The position numbers and the translations under genes are program-made. Below the pieces are notes generated by a model that was not told the origin of the DNA, did no database searches, and worked only from the letters and a program-made list of their open reading frames with translations. From Prochlorococcus marinus XMU1411 (GTDB lineage: Bacteria > Cyanobacteriota > Cyanobacteriia > PCC-6307 > Cyanobiaceae), in contig NZ_JAAORI010000005.1 in assembly GCF_017696075.1 (NCBI RefSeq), forward strand, positions 1 to 64,000: a DNA stretch of 64,000 bases. The letters are read 5' to 3'. This document shows, piece after piece, positions 10,644 to 19,676 of this stretch. How positions within the stretch are numbered: position 1 is the first letter of the stretch; every line of letters begins with the position of its first letter.

Positions 10644-11186
10644 TTACTTGGAAAGGGATAAGCCAAGTTTTCTAATTTGTGAAGCAAGGGAAGCATCAAT
10701 TACTTTTGATCCTACACTGGCGACGAAACCACCAATAAGAGATGGGTCGATTTTAGTTACAAGTTCTAATTTTTCTGTTCCAGCAATATTGATGATCTTT
10801 TTGGTAATTAAACCTTTCTGTTCATCAGTAAGCTCGACTGCAGAAGTAACAGTTGCCAAAGCAATATTACTATTTTCTCGGTAAATCTCTAAAAACCTAT
10901 CAAGAATTGAAGTGAGGATTCCAATTCTTTGCCTATCGGCCAATAGTTTTAAGAAATTCAGTAAAGAAGAATTAACCTTATTTGAAAAAATTTCAATAAT
11001 GATTTTTTTCTTAGCATCTGTCTCTAAAATGGGAGAGGATAATGCCTTCTCCAATTCAGGGGAATTATTTATTAATTCCAAAAGTTGTTTAACCTCAGAA
11101 ACCATCTCTTCAGTTTGAGAATTTTCATTCACAACTTGAAGTAATGCCTCTGCGTATGGTGTAGTAACTGAATTTAAAAGTGGCAT
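10644..11186 (-). CDS. atpH: ATP synthase subunit delta
   Basis: Peripheral-stalk subunit (the bacterial delta, equivalent to mitochondrial OSCP) that joins the b/b' dimer to the top of F1. 180 aa. The N-terminal helical domain (1-105) and C-terminal part ending GFVASVGSKVIDASLASQIRKL match the family, with the conserved Gly-rich turn IDPSLIGG. Its start touches the stop of atpF (11186), so translation is likely coupled. Confidence 0.96.
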   Translation of the reverse strand: MPLLNSVTTPYAEALLQVVNENSQTEEMVSEVKQLLELINNSPELEKALSSPILETDAKKKIIIEIFSNKVNSSLLNFLKLLADRQRIGILTSILDRFLEIYRENSNIALATVTSAVELTDEQKGLITKKIINIAGTEKLELVTKIDPSLIGGFVASVGSKVIDASLASQIRKLGLSLSK

Positions 11187-11698
11187 TAGTTCACCTCAAT
11201 ATTGTTAATTGATTGAGTTACCAAATTTTCTTGTGTTGTTTTATCAAGTCGATTTGGGAGAGATTCTAAAGCTTTCTTAATTGCTAGTTCAACAGCTTCT
11301 TTTCGTAGTAGAGAAATTGCTCTGGATGCTTCAGAGCTCTCATCAGAGATTGCACTTTGTTTAATACGTGCCATCTCCTCTATAGCTTTTTTCTCACTTT
11401 CCATTCTGATTGATTCAGATCTTTTAAGAGAATCTGCTTTTATTTGAGAAGCTTTTTCTTCTGCTGAAGATAAATCTTTCTTCGCCTTTTCTAAAGCTTG
11501 AGTTGCATTTAGGAGTCGATCTTCAGCATCTTTTAATTCAAGAAGGATTCCTTCTCTCCTTTTTTGAAGCATTTTGCCTAAAAAACCAGGCAAAAATTTA
11601 TAAAGACCGAAAACCACTACAGCCCAATTAAGGATATTAGTTTCGAATAAATTGAAGTTCAATCCAAAACCTTCTGTAGCTAAAAGAGTTAAATTCAT
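11186..11698 (-). CDS. atpF: ATP synthase subunit b
   Basis: Membrane-anchored half of the peripheral stalk. 170 aa: a short N-terminal stretch, one transmembrane helix (about residues 22-42, containing [18 protein letters not shown]) and a long charged, heptad-like helix that pairs with b' in a right-handed coiled coil. It overlaps the preceding b' gene by 4 bases. Confidence 0.95.
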   Translation of the reverse strand: MNLTLLATEGFGLNFNLFETNILNWAVVVFGLYKFLPGFLGKMLQKRREGILLELKDAEDRLLNATQALEKAKKDLSSAEEKASQIKADSLKRSESIRMESEKKAIEEMARIKQSAISDESSEASRAISLLRKEAVELAIKKALESLPNRLDKTTQENLVTQSINNIEVN

Positions 11699-12156
11699 TT
11701 TTCTAGAATCAATCTATTAACAATAAGTTCGCTTAGATCATCAGCCTGTTTAGAAAGTTGATCACGAGCAGCGGACGTCTGACTTTCAATTTCTAGTCTT
11801 GCCTTTTCTTTTGAAGCATTTGCTTCATTATTAGCAAGTTCTAGTGCTTCTTTATAAAGCTTGTCAGACTCATTCTCAGCTTCGCTCACAATTCTTTGGG
11901 CTTCTGTACGAGCACTTTGAAGCTGAGTTAATAAATCAGCTTCTAATTTTTTAACCTCAGAAAGTTTATTTTTGGCCTCAATAATATTATTACTTACAAA
12001 CTTTTCTCTTTTTTCTACAACATTGCCGACAGGCTTAAAAAAAAGAGAATTTAATATGTAAGTAAGCGCAACTACTTGTATTGCCATTAGTGGCAAAGTG
12101 GCATTTATATCAAATAATCCACCTTCTGTAGCACCAAAAAAATTAAAGGCCAACAT
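11695..12156 (-). CDS. atpF2: ATP synthase subunit b'
   Basis: The second b-type subunit found in photosynthetic bacteria and plastids, forming a heterodimer with b. 153 aa, with one N-terminal membrane helix (about 20-42) and an Ala/Lys/Glu-rich coiled-coil stalk. Some databases call this gene atpG, which should not be confused with the gamma gene given that symbol here. The four-base overlap with atpF fits equimolar synthesis of the two proteins. Confidence 0.94.
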   Translation of the reverse strand: MLAFNFFGATEGGLFDINATLPLMAIQVVALTYILNSLFFKPVGNVVEKREKFVSNNIIEAKNKLSEVKKLEADLLTQLQSARTEAQRIVSEAENESDKLYKEALELANNEANASKEKARLEIESQTSAARDQLSKQADDLSELIVNRLILEK

Positions 12157-12221
12157 ATGATTCAGTTGAAGTTAAAAAATTAAATTTAAATATTGCTAAT
12201 AATTAGAAGCAATATTAACTT

Positions 12222-12485
<264 letters not shown>

Positions 12486-12545
12486 TTAATACTTGTGATA
12501 ATCTTTGTTGTCATACACGCTTGGACATCCTTTGTTTTAAGAATG

Positions 12546-12564
12546 GGTCTGATATTTTCAGACC
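12546..12564 (-). promoter_or_regulatory. intercistronic hairpin upstream of atpE (proximal)
   Basis: A perfect 7-bp inverted repeat, GGTCTGA / TCAGACC, around a 5-base loop, lying 79 bases before the atpE start in the atpB-atpE gap. No T-run follows it on the transcribed strand, so it does not look like a terminator. An RNA stability or processing element is more likely. Confidence 0.5.
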
Positions 12565-12592
12565 TACGCGATTAGATATTTTGCCAGATTAT

Positions 12593-12613
12593 AGACCCTT
12601 TGTAAAAGAGTCT
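12593..12613 (-). promoter_or_regulatory. intercistronic hairpin upstream of atpE (distal, just after atpB)
   Basis: On the transcribed (minus) strand the sequence AGACTCTTT-TAC-AAAGGGTCT folds into a 9-bp stem with a 3-base loop. The one non-Watson-Crick position is a U-G wobble in the RNA but a C-A mismatch on the other strand, which suggests that the structure matters for the atp transcript. It starts 19 bases after the atpB stop. Confidence 0.5.
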
Positions 12614-12631
12614 GAATGTATCAGAAAACAG

Positions 12632-13357
12632 CTAATGATGTTCTTCAACAGCTTCTCCAATGTAGTAGGCCGCTAAAGTTGCAAAAATCAATGCCTGAAT
12701 TGCACTAGTAAATAATCCTAGGAACATAACAGGTATTGGGAGAATTAGCGGAACTAAAAATACTAGAACACCAACAACAAGTTCATCAGCCAAAATATTT
12801 CCAAATAGCCTGAAAGAGAGTGATAAAGGTTTCGTAAAGTCCTCTAGAATTTTGAAAGGAAGCATAATCGGAGTTGGGTGAACATAGTATTCGAAGTATC
12901 TCCAACCCTTATTGCTTAAACCAGCATAGAAATAAGAAAGTGAAACCAATAAAGCCAAGGCTATAGTTGTATTGATATCTGCAGTAGGTGCTCCTAATTC
13001 TCCACTTGGTAACTTAATCAATCTCCAAGGAATTAAAGCCCCTCCCCAATTACTAACAAAGACGAATAAAAATAAAGTCCCTATAAATGGCATCCAATCT
13101 CTATAAACTTTTTCACCTATTTGCGTCCTAGCAAGATCTCTTATGTAATCCCAGAGGAACTCAAGGAGGTTTTGAAGGCCTTTAGGATCATTTTCCATTT
13201 TTTTAGTTCCTAAAGAAATAAAAACTAATAACGCTCCTAATAAAATCCAAGATGTTAAAAATACCTGCCCATGAAGTCTGATATTTCCAATTTGCCAATA
13301 AAGATGTTGACCAACTTCTAATGCTGCAAAATTTGTTAGCAAGGAATTAAAAAACAT
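12632..13357 (-). CDS. atpB: ATP synthase subunit a
   Basis: Stator membrane subunit that forms the two proton half-channels next to the c-ring. 241 aa with five to six hydrophobic helices. The essential arginine of helix 4 is Arg183 in the motif [12 protein letters not shown]. The C-terminal helix region ([18 protein letters not shown]) is typical. It follows atpI after 23 bases. Confidence 0.97.
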   Translation of the reverse strand: MFFNSLLTNFAALEVGQHLYWQIGNIRLHGQVFLTSWILLGALLVFISLGTKKMENDPKGLQNLLEFLWDYIRDLARTQIGEKVYRDWMPFIGTLFLFVFVSNWGGALIPWRLIKLPSGELGAPTADINTTIALALLVSLSYFYAGLSNKGWRYFEYYVHPTPIMLPFKILEDFTKPLSLSFRLFGNILADELVVGVLVFLVPLILPIPVMFLGLFTSAIQALIFATLAAYYIGEAVEEHH

Positions 13358-13380
13358 TTGTTTTGAATAAAAAAATTTAC

Positions 13381-13857
13381 TTAATAACGTGAAAAATAAA
13401 GAATGAGTGAAGGCTTATAAATGAAAAAACCTATCATCGCAGGAAAAATATCCAAAGATCCTAGCTTGCTAGCAAAAATAAAGAGGCAAACTGGAACTAA
13501 TAGTTGCAATTTTGATACACCTGATAATTCTTTACCAAGTTTTCCTATACTTTTTGCAAGCAAACGTAGGTAAAAAATGCCGGCAATTGCACCTATAAAA
13601 ATACTAAAACCAAAGGTAAAGCCTAGAAAAATTCCAGTTATTGATGCTAATAAAATAGAAACAATAAAAGTAATTCCAAAAATTGTTAATTGCAATTTTG
13701 TGTATTCATCATTTTGGGAAAGCAAATGATCTATTTGATTGGCAATGCCAGATTTACTTTCTTTAATGATCGAATTATTCAGGGATTGCGGAAATTGAAC
13801 ATTCTCATTAGAAGGATGCTCAAGTTTTTTTCTATTTGAGTCCACTGATGTGAACAT
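13381..13857 (-). CDS. atpI: ATP synthase-associated protein AtpI (Atp1)
   Basis: First gene of the cyanobacterial atp operon. 158 aa: a hydrophilic N-terminus (1-55) then about four membrane helices with the Gly-rich [26 protein letters not shown] core. AtpI proteins are not part of the finished enzyme; in other bacteria they help assemble the c-ring or supply Mg2+. The upstream 217-base region probably carries the operon promoter. Confidence 0.88.
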   Translation of the reverse strand: MFTSVDSNRKKLEHPSNENVQFPQSLNNSIIKESKSGIANQIDHLLSQNDEYTKLQLTIFGITFIVSILLASITGIFLGFTFGFSIFIGAIAGIFYLRLLAKSIGKLGKELSGVSKLQLLVPVCLFIFASKLGSLDIFPAMIGFFIYKPSLILYFSRY

Positions 13858-14074
13858 AGTTTAAAAACCCCTCTGAATGGTTTTAAGTAAGTATATAAAC
13901 TCACGGAATCTATCACGGAGAGGTGCCTTTTAGCTAGTTTTTTTTTATAAAAAATTAATTCTTAAGATTTATGAAGAATCTGTAGGCCATTTTTTACTTT
14001 ATTCTTCAAAAATAAAATTTATGAAAAAGTCATCTTTTTAATTGCGTTAACACTTTAAAACGTTAATAAAAGAC
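13858..14074. promoter_or_regulatory. divergent promoter region of the atp operon and ftsW
   Basis: 217 bases without a gene. On the minus strand a TATACT at 13895-13890 is a plausible -10 element for atpI, 32 bases before its ATG. Just upstream of it are two direct copies of TCCGTGA (13919-13913 and 13907-13901), one helical turn apart, which could be a regulator site. No convincing -35 is seen, as usual in this lineage. For ftsW I see only AT-rich sequence. Confidence 0.4.
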
Positions 14075-15361
14075 TTGGCAAAATCTCAATTAAACGTCTC
14101 AATAGTAAATATACATCTAAAAAATTTGGAGATAAGTCAAGAAAAAATAAAATATAAAAGAATTTCTAAAAGAAAAAAAACCTTTAGTTCTAATTACAAA
14201 AAAAATTTCAGCAATATAACAGAGTCTATATTTCCCTTACCTTGGGAGATATGGCCTTATGAAGCAAAAATCCTCATTGTCATCATTGGAATTTGGTCAA
14301 TATTAGGAATATGCATACTCGGATCATCAAGTTGGTGGGTGGCTAGTAGGGAAATGGGAAATTGGGCTTACTTCTTAAAAAAACAAATCATTTGGACAAT
14401 TCCAGGAATTGGTTTATTTTATTTCGTACTTAATACAAACATTAGAAATCTTTTAAAGTTTTCAAGAATTATTTTTTATATTTTATTCTTTTTGATTTTC
14501 CTTACCAATCTTACTGGAATTACAGTTAATGGATCTTCAAGATGGCTAGTGCTTGGCAATTTACGACTGCAGCCATCTGAATTAATTAAACCTTTTCTAA
14601 TTCTAGAAGCTTCTAATCTTTTCGCACATTGGAATCTGGTAAAGAATGATAAAAAATTAATTTCAATTATAACCTTTGGTTTATTAATTTTATTAATACT
14701 TAAACAGCCTAATTTAAGTACTGCATCATTAACTGGAATTCTTCTTTGGGTAATGGGTTTATGTGGAGGAGTAAAACTTAGCTCTCTTTGCTCATTTGCT
14801 TCAATAGGATTAATTACTGGATGTATCAGCATCCTTAATAACGAATATCAAAAACTGAGAGTTACTTCATTTATAAATCCTTGGAAAGATCAACAAGAAA
14901 ATGGATTTCAATTGGTTCAAAGTTTATTAGCTATAGGTTCAGGAGGTCTATTTGGCCAAGGTTTTGGACTGTCGATACAAAAATTACAATATCTGCCGTT
15001 CATGTATACAGATTTTATTTTTGCCATTTTTGCAGAAGAATTTGGTTTATTGGGGTGTACTTTATTCTTAGGATTCTTAGCAGTATTCTCATATATAAGC
15101 CTAAGAATTAGTCTTAAGTGCAGGAACAATTATACAAAATTAGTTGCTATCGGATGTGGTGTGTTGTTGACAGGTCAATCAATAATGCATATTGCTGTAG
15201 CAACAGGTTCAATGCCTACTACAGGCTTACCACTACCTTTCATTAGTTATGGTGGCAATTCATTAATAGCGTCTTTTTTTATTGCAGGGATGTTAGTTAG
15301 ATGTTCATTAGAGTCAACAGGATTCATTGGTATGATTAGTACACGAAAGACTCTTAATTAG
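14075..15361 (+). CDS. ftsW: cell division protein FtsW (SEDS peptidoglycan polymerase family)
   Basis: A polytopic membrane protein that polymerises lipid II at the division septum with a partner transpeptidase. 428 aa: a basic cytoplasmic N-terminus of about 60 residues, then about ten hydrophobic helices. SEDS signatures are visible: RWLVLGNLRLQPSELIKPFLI near the middle, and the C-terminal PTTGLPLPFISYGGNSL. RodA belongs to the same family; the choice of FtsW rests on this C-terminal motif and the long N-terminus. The only usable start after the upstream stop is a TTG at 14075, with no Shine-Dalgarno, so the exact start is uncertain. Confidence 0.88.
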   Translation: MAKSQLNVSIVNIHLKNLEISQEKIKYKRISKRKKTFSSNYKKNFSNITESIFPLPWEIWPYEAKILIVIIGIWSILGICILGSSSWWVASREMGNWAYFLKKQIIWTIPGIGLFYFVLNTNIRNLLKFSRIIFYILFFLIFLTNLTGITVNGSSRWLVLGNLRLQPSELIKPFLILEASNLFAHWNLVKNDKKLISIITFGLLILLILKQPNLSTASLTGILLWVMGLCGGVKLSSLCSFASIGLITGCISILNNEYQKLRVTSFINPWKDQQENGFQLVQSLLAIGSGGLFGQGFGLSIQKLQYLPFMYTDFIFAIFAEEFGLLGCTLFLGFLAVFSYISLRISLKCRNNYTKLVAIGCGVLLTGQSIMHIAVATGSMPTTGLPLPFISYGGNSLIASFFIAGMLVRCSLESTGFIGMISTRKTLN

Positions 15362-15443
15362 TTAGAATTTAAAGGATTAAATTCAAGCTATCGAATCATT
15401 TAATTTAGTTATTTCAGAATTATCTCAAAAGGGTAATCTGCTT

Positions 15444-16100
15444 ATGCAGAATGGTCTTAATAGTCCTGGTCCATTTACTATATTTTTGGTTTTCAGCGCA
15501 GGACTTTTAACAAGTCTTGGGCCATGTTCATTATCTTTACTGCCAGTGACTATTGCTTATATAGGCGGAACAGAGAAAAATAAATTTAAACTTATTAGTT
15601 TTTCAGGAGGTGTAGTTTTTTCGCTTGTTGCACTGGGGGCTGCGAGTGGATTCTTAGGTAAAATATATGGGCAAATTCCATCTTATTACACTTCATTTGT
15701 TGCCCTAATAGCAATAATAATGGGTTTAAATTTATTAGGAATTCTAAAGTTTCAGTTTCCGAATGGACCTGATATAAAAATAATTGAAGATAAAATACCA
15801 AAATTTATAGCGCCTTTTGCCATAGGGACTACTTTTGGACTAGCTTCTTCACCTTGCATTACTCCAGTTTTAGCAACTCTTTTGGCTTGGGTATCGCAAG
15901 CTAAAAACCCGATAATATCTATTATTTTTTTATTTTTCTTTGGAATAGGCCAAGTAACCCCATTAATCATTGCAGGAGCTACTGCAGAAAACTTAAAGCA
16001 ATTTTTAGCTCTTAGAAAATTTAGTCAAATAATTCCGACTTTAAGTGGGATATTTTTAGTTTCCCTAGGGTTATTAAATTTATTTTCAAATTGGATTTAA
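15444..16100 (+). CDS. ccdA: cytochrome c biogenesis protein CcdA
   Basis: Membrane thiol transporter that carries reducing power across the thylakoid membrane to keep apocytochrome c cysteines reduced. 218 aa with six hydrophobic helices. The two redox cysteines lie in matching motifs in the first and fourth helices: Cys28 (LGPCSLSLLP) and Cys138 (SSPCITPVLA). It is immediately followed by ccs1 with no gap, and the pair make up the System II (Ccs) pathway for cytochromes f, c6 and c550. Confidence 0.94.
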   Translation: MQNGLNSPGPFTIFLVFSAGLLTSLGPCSLSLLPVTIAYIGGTEKNKFKLISFSGGVVFSLVALGAASGFLGKIYGQIPSYYTSFVALIAIIMGLNLLGILKFQFPNGPDIKIIEDKIPKFIAPFAIGTTFGLASSPCITPVLATLLAWVSQAKNPIISIIFLFFFGIGQVTPLIIAGATAENLKQFLALRKFSQIIPTLSGIFLVSLGLLNLFSNWI

Positions 16101-17387
16101 ATGATTATTTTTAAGAATCTAATTTTAAAAATATCAAGTTTAAGATTCGCTATATCGCTGATAATCTTCATTGCTATTGCCAGTGGAATAGGTACTTTTA
16201 TACCTCAAGGTAGTAAAAATAAATTCTATATTGATAATTTCGATAGTGCTCCCATTTTTGGATTTTTAGATGGAGAAAAAGTCTTAAAACTTCAATTGGA
16301 TCATATATATACAAGCTTTTGGTTTTTATTTACATTAATTCTTCTTTGCATTTCTCTGGCAGCTTGTAGTTTCAGGAGGCAAATTCCTTCATTAAAAGCT
16401 TCATTAAAATGGATTGAATACAAGAGCGAAAAAAAATTTAGCAAACTGCAACTAACTACAAGTCATCCAATCAATCAAGATGGAGAACATATATCTAAAG
16501 TAGATTTATTACTTAAAAAAAAAGGATGGAAAACATACAAATTTAATAGTCATATTTCTGCAAGAAAGGGGTTAATTGGAAAAATCGGTCCTTTAGTTGT
16601 ACATATCGGATTAATAGTCTTACTCATAGGTTCAGCATATGGAAGTTTTACAAGTCAATCAAAAGAACAATATTTACTGCCTGGAGAAACTTTAGATCTT
16701 GTTAATGAAAGCACAAACTCAAAAGCCAATGTAAAATTAGTCGATTTTTCTATAGAACGTGAAAGTGATGGTGTGCCCAAACAGTTTATTTCAAAATTAA
16801 ATTTTTCTTCTGAAGATCTAAATTTAAATGAAATAAAAACAACCAAAGTTAATCACCCAATCAGGTTTAAAGGATTAACTATTTATCAAGCAGATTGGGC
16901 AATATCAAATGTTGTTTTAGAAATAGATAATATCCTTTATCAATTACAATTAAAGGAGATTCCAGAAATCGGTAATCAAGTTTGGGGAGTTTTAGTTGAA
17001 TTAGGATCGGAGACTAAAAAAAATTTCCTTTTAACAATAGATAATGAAAATGGTCCACTTAAAATTTCGAATATAGAAAATTTTTCTGGGAATAATCTTT
17101 ATATCAATGACGATACTTTAGAAGTTAACTCTTCAAAAGTATCTCTGAAAAAAATAATCCCCAGCAGTGGATTAATAATTAAAAATGATCCGTCTATACC
17201 ATTTATTTACTTTTCTTTTATCTTAATAATTTTTGGAACAATAATAAGTCTTATACCAACTAACCAATTATGGATTCTGGTAAATAAAGAATCACAAAAG
17301 TTATCTATTGGAGGTCTCAGTAATAAAAATCTAGTTGGTTTTAAAAAAGAATTTTTTAAATTATCAGAGGAAATAAAAAATTTTTAA
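16101..17387 (+). CDS. ccs1: cytochrome c biogenesis protein Ccs1 (ResB-like)
   Basis: With CcsA it forms the haem export and ligation machine of System II. 428 aa: two N-terminal membrane helices (about 13-33 and 70-92), a third at about 155-178 ([18 protein letters not shown], containing a conserved His), a large lumenal ResB domain, and a final helix near 370-390. It begins one base after ccdA. Its TAA interlocks with the queF stop in the TTAA at 17384-17387. CcsA is not in the window. Confidence 0.93.
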   Translation: MIIFKNLILKISSLRFAISLIIFIAIASGIGTFIPQGSKNKFYIDNFDSAPIFGFLDGEKVLKLQLDHIYTSFWFLFTLILLCISLAACSFRRQIPSLKASLKWIEYKSEKKFSKLQLTTSHPINQDGEHISKVDLLLKKKGWKTYKFNSHISARKGLIGKIGPLVVHIGLIVLLIGSAYGSFTSQSKEQYLLPGETLDLVNESTNSKANVKLVDFSIERESDGVPKQFISKLNFSSEDLNLNEIKTTKVNHPIRFKGLTIYQADWAISNVVLEIDNILYQLQLKEIPEIGNQVWGVLVELGSETKKNFLLTIDNENGPLKISNIENFSGNNLYINDDTLEVNSSKVSLKKIIPSSGLIIKNDPSIPFIYFSFILIIFGTIISLIPTNQLWILVNKESQKLSIGGLSNKNLVGFKKEFFKLSEEIKNF

Positions 17388-17395
17388 TTTCTTTT
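17370..17395 (+). terminator. possible AT-rich terminator at the ccs1/queF junction
   Basis: GAAAT-A-AAAAA followed directly by TTTTT-A-ATTTC is almost a perfect inverted repeat around the interlocked stop codons, followed by TTTT. The pairing is nearly all A-T with a single mismatch, so it may be too weak; low confidence. Confidence 0.3.
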
Positions 17396-17794
17396 CTGCC
17401 CACTAAAAATATTTAACTGCATAGAAACATTCCCTCTTGGGTTAAATGCAGCATTTAAATGTATCCAGTGAGGTGAACCTTCATTAACTAAATCATCCAT
17501 AATTCTATTGACAACTTCCTCATGTGATATTTTTATATCCCTAAAATTATTAATATAAAGCTTTAAAGACTTCAACTCATAGACTTTCAAATTAGGTTGA
17601 TAAATAATATTTAGCTTTGCAAAATCTGGATAACCAGAAAAGGGGCACTTACATGTAAATTCAGGTAACTGAATAGAAATTTCATAAATTCTTTTCTTAT
17701 TTGGATTATCGAAACAAATTATTTTTGATTCTTCAATAATTCTTTCACCATATAGCGGTCTTTGAGTCGAATCTTCTAATTTAGCTGTACTCAT
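17384..17794 (-). CDS. queF: NADPH-dependent 7-cyano-7-deazaguanine reductase
   Basis: Reduces the nitrile of preQ0 to preQ1 on the way to queuosine in tRNA. 136 aa, the short unimodular type I form. The catalytic cysteine is Cys50 in [13 protein letters not shown], with the proton donor Asp57 in the same motif and the family motif E73-LKSLK after it. His109 (SPHW) is also conserved. Cytosolic. Other queuosine genes are not in the window. Confidence 0.93.
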   Translation of the reverse strand: MSTAKLEDSTQRPLYGERIIEESKIICFDNPNKKRIYEISIQLPEFTCKCPFSGYPDFAKLNIIYQPNLKVYELKSLKLYINNFRDIKISHEEVVNRIMDDLVNEGSPHWIHLNAAFNPRGNVSMQLNIFSGQKRN

Positions 17795-17906
17795 TTTTAG
17801 TAGAACTTATTTACTTAACCTATATAAAAAGATCAAAATCTGCAAAAATCTCAACAAGGATAATTATTACAATTGAATAAGTCAAAGGCTGTTAAATCTT
17901 ATTTTT

Positions 17907-17950
17907 GTATCATCTGTAACATTCATAATGTTGGTTAAGAAGGTTATATG
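17907..17950 (+). promoter_or_regulatory. candidate NtcA-type promoter for the 81-aa gene and glnB
   Basis: GTA-N8-AAC at 17907-17920 matches the NtcA consensus GTA-N8-TAC at five of six positions. It is followed after 23-24 bases by a TTATAT/TATATG -10-like element at 17944-17950, close to the spacing of NtcA-activated promoters. A perfect inverted repeat AACATT-CAT-AATGTT (17918-17932) overlaps the right half-site. NtcA control of nitrogen genes is established for cyanobacteria; its use here is inference. Confidence 0.4.
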
Positions 17951-17972
17951 TGTTTAGTTCAATGAAAAATTA

Positions 17973-18218
17973 ATGGACATTTGTTTGATAACTATCGATA
18001 ATAACTTAAATAAATCCCTTCAACCAAAAAGCGCAATTGGAATGTTATGGCTTCAAACACACTTTGAGAATGATCAGTGGGAAGCATTGTCAAATAGTAC
18101 AGTGATAATTTCTGAAGAAAATTCCCAATTATTAATTGAAGACGCTACGAATGCAGGCCTAAATATTAAATGTTTTTCTGATATTTCAATGTTGGATGTT
18201 TTCCCAAAAAACAATTAA
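17973..18218 (+). CDS. conserved hypothetical protein upstream of glnB, 81 aa
   Basis: An 81-residue soluble protein (begins MDICLITIDNNLNKSL). The pattern of strands and helices, with VIISEENSQLLIEDATNAGL and then IKCFSDISMLDVF, suggests a small alpha/beta fold. I do not recognise a family; it lacks the Tudor-like N-terminal pattern of PipX and is not obviously PirA or PirC. It sits 24 bases upstream of glnB on the same strand, so it is probably co-expressed with PII, which makes a role in nitrogen sensing possible but unproven. Confidence 0.7.
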   Translation: MDICLITIDNNLNKSLQPKSAIGMLWLQTHFENDQWEALSNSTVIISEENSQLLIEDATNAGLNIKCFSDISMLDVFPKNN

Positions 18219-18582
<364 letters not shown>

Positions 18583-18598
<16 letters not shown>

Positions 18599-19395
18599 AC
18601 TAATTTTTGTATATATTCACTATTAATACTTTTATTTGATTGATTTCCTAAGGTCATCCAAGCTAGATATTCGTGATTCCCAGCAGGACCTACCAGAGGA
18701 GAAGCTATCAAATTCTTTATATTCCATTGGAAATTCTTAGCAGCATAGATAACAGACTCTATAGCCTCAGTATGGAATTTAGGATTGCGAACAACACCTC
18801 CTTTACTGACTTTATCTTTACCTACCTCAAATTGAGGTTTAATTAAAAATATTCCTTCAATACAATCACCTTCTAATAAATTACCAATAGATTTAAAAAC
18901 TAACTTTAATGAAATAAAAGACAAATCAGCAACAACAAAGTTTGGTAATTCATTACTTCTAGATAAAAGATCATTAGGTTTTAAATATCGAATATTAGTT
19001 CGTTCAAAAAGTATAACTTTTGGGTTATTTCTAATCTTCCATGCAGTTTGTCCATAACCAACATCTATCCCATAAACTAACTTTGCGCCTTGTTGCAATA
19101 AGCAATCAGTAAATCCCCCAGTAGAGATTCCTGCGTCAATACATATTTTGTCTTTTACTTTAATTTCAAGTTTTTTAAATGCCTCCAATAATTTTTCGCC
19201 GCCCCTTGATACAAACATAGGTGCGGAATCAATAAAAAACTCAGATCCAATTAATACTTGTTGTCCAGGTTTATCCAATACTTTCCCATTGATATCTCTA
19301 ACCTTGCCCGCAAGAATTAAACTTTGGGCTTTTTGACGAGTTTCACATAAACCTTTATTTAGAAGATAAAGATCTAATCTACTTTTTTTAATCAT
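18583..19395 (-). CDS. tlyA: TlyA family rRNA 2'-O-methyltransferase
   Basis: 270 aa. An N-terminal S4 RNA-binding domain (about 4-65) is joined to an FtsJ-like Rossmann methyltransferase (about 80-255). The SAM-binding motif is DAGISTGGFTDCLL, followed by VYGIDVGYGQ and VADLSFISL. TlyA proteins methylate rRNA at cytidines (C1409 of 16S and, in the longer type II, C1920 of 23S); they are often mislabelled haemolysins. The stop lies one base from that of glnB, inside a shared hairpin. Confidence 0.9.
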
Positions 19396-19676
19396 ATATT
19401 AATCAATAAAAAAAGACTGAATAATGAACTTCTATAAGATTAAGATCCAAATTCTTTAATACCTTTCAATTTTAAATAATAACTAAAAAATTACCCATGA
19501 TTATAGAAGGAATATATGCAAACATTTTTATATTTAAGCTTTCTTTATTAGCCAGAAAAATGTTACATAGAAAAATAATAATCAGTCAAATATGTTCAAT
19601 GGCAAGTACATCTTTAAAGGTATAGGGCAATAATTCGATTTTGTTATAAAGTTTAAATTGATAATAAATAAAAATT
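19396..19676. other. intergenic region between tlyA and purB, no clear gene
   Basis: 281 AT-rich bases between divergent genes. It holds one 42-codon frame on the plus strand (19497-19625) with no ribosome site and no recognisable sequence, which I treat as chance. No tRNA, hairpin-T-run or known small RNA motif was seen. Promoters of purB and tlyA should lie here. Confidence 0.4.

Noticed and set aside
19497-19625. A 42-codon open frame between tlyA and purB
   Set aside because: No ribosome site, no recognisable sequence, hydrophobic/basic composition expected by chance in AT-rich DNA. Kept only as a note in the intergenic entry.
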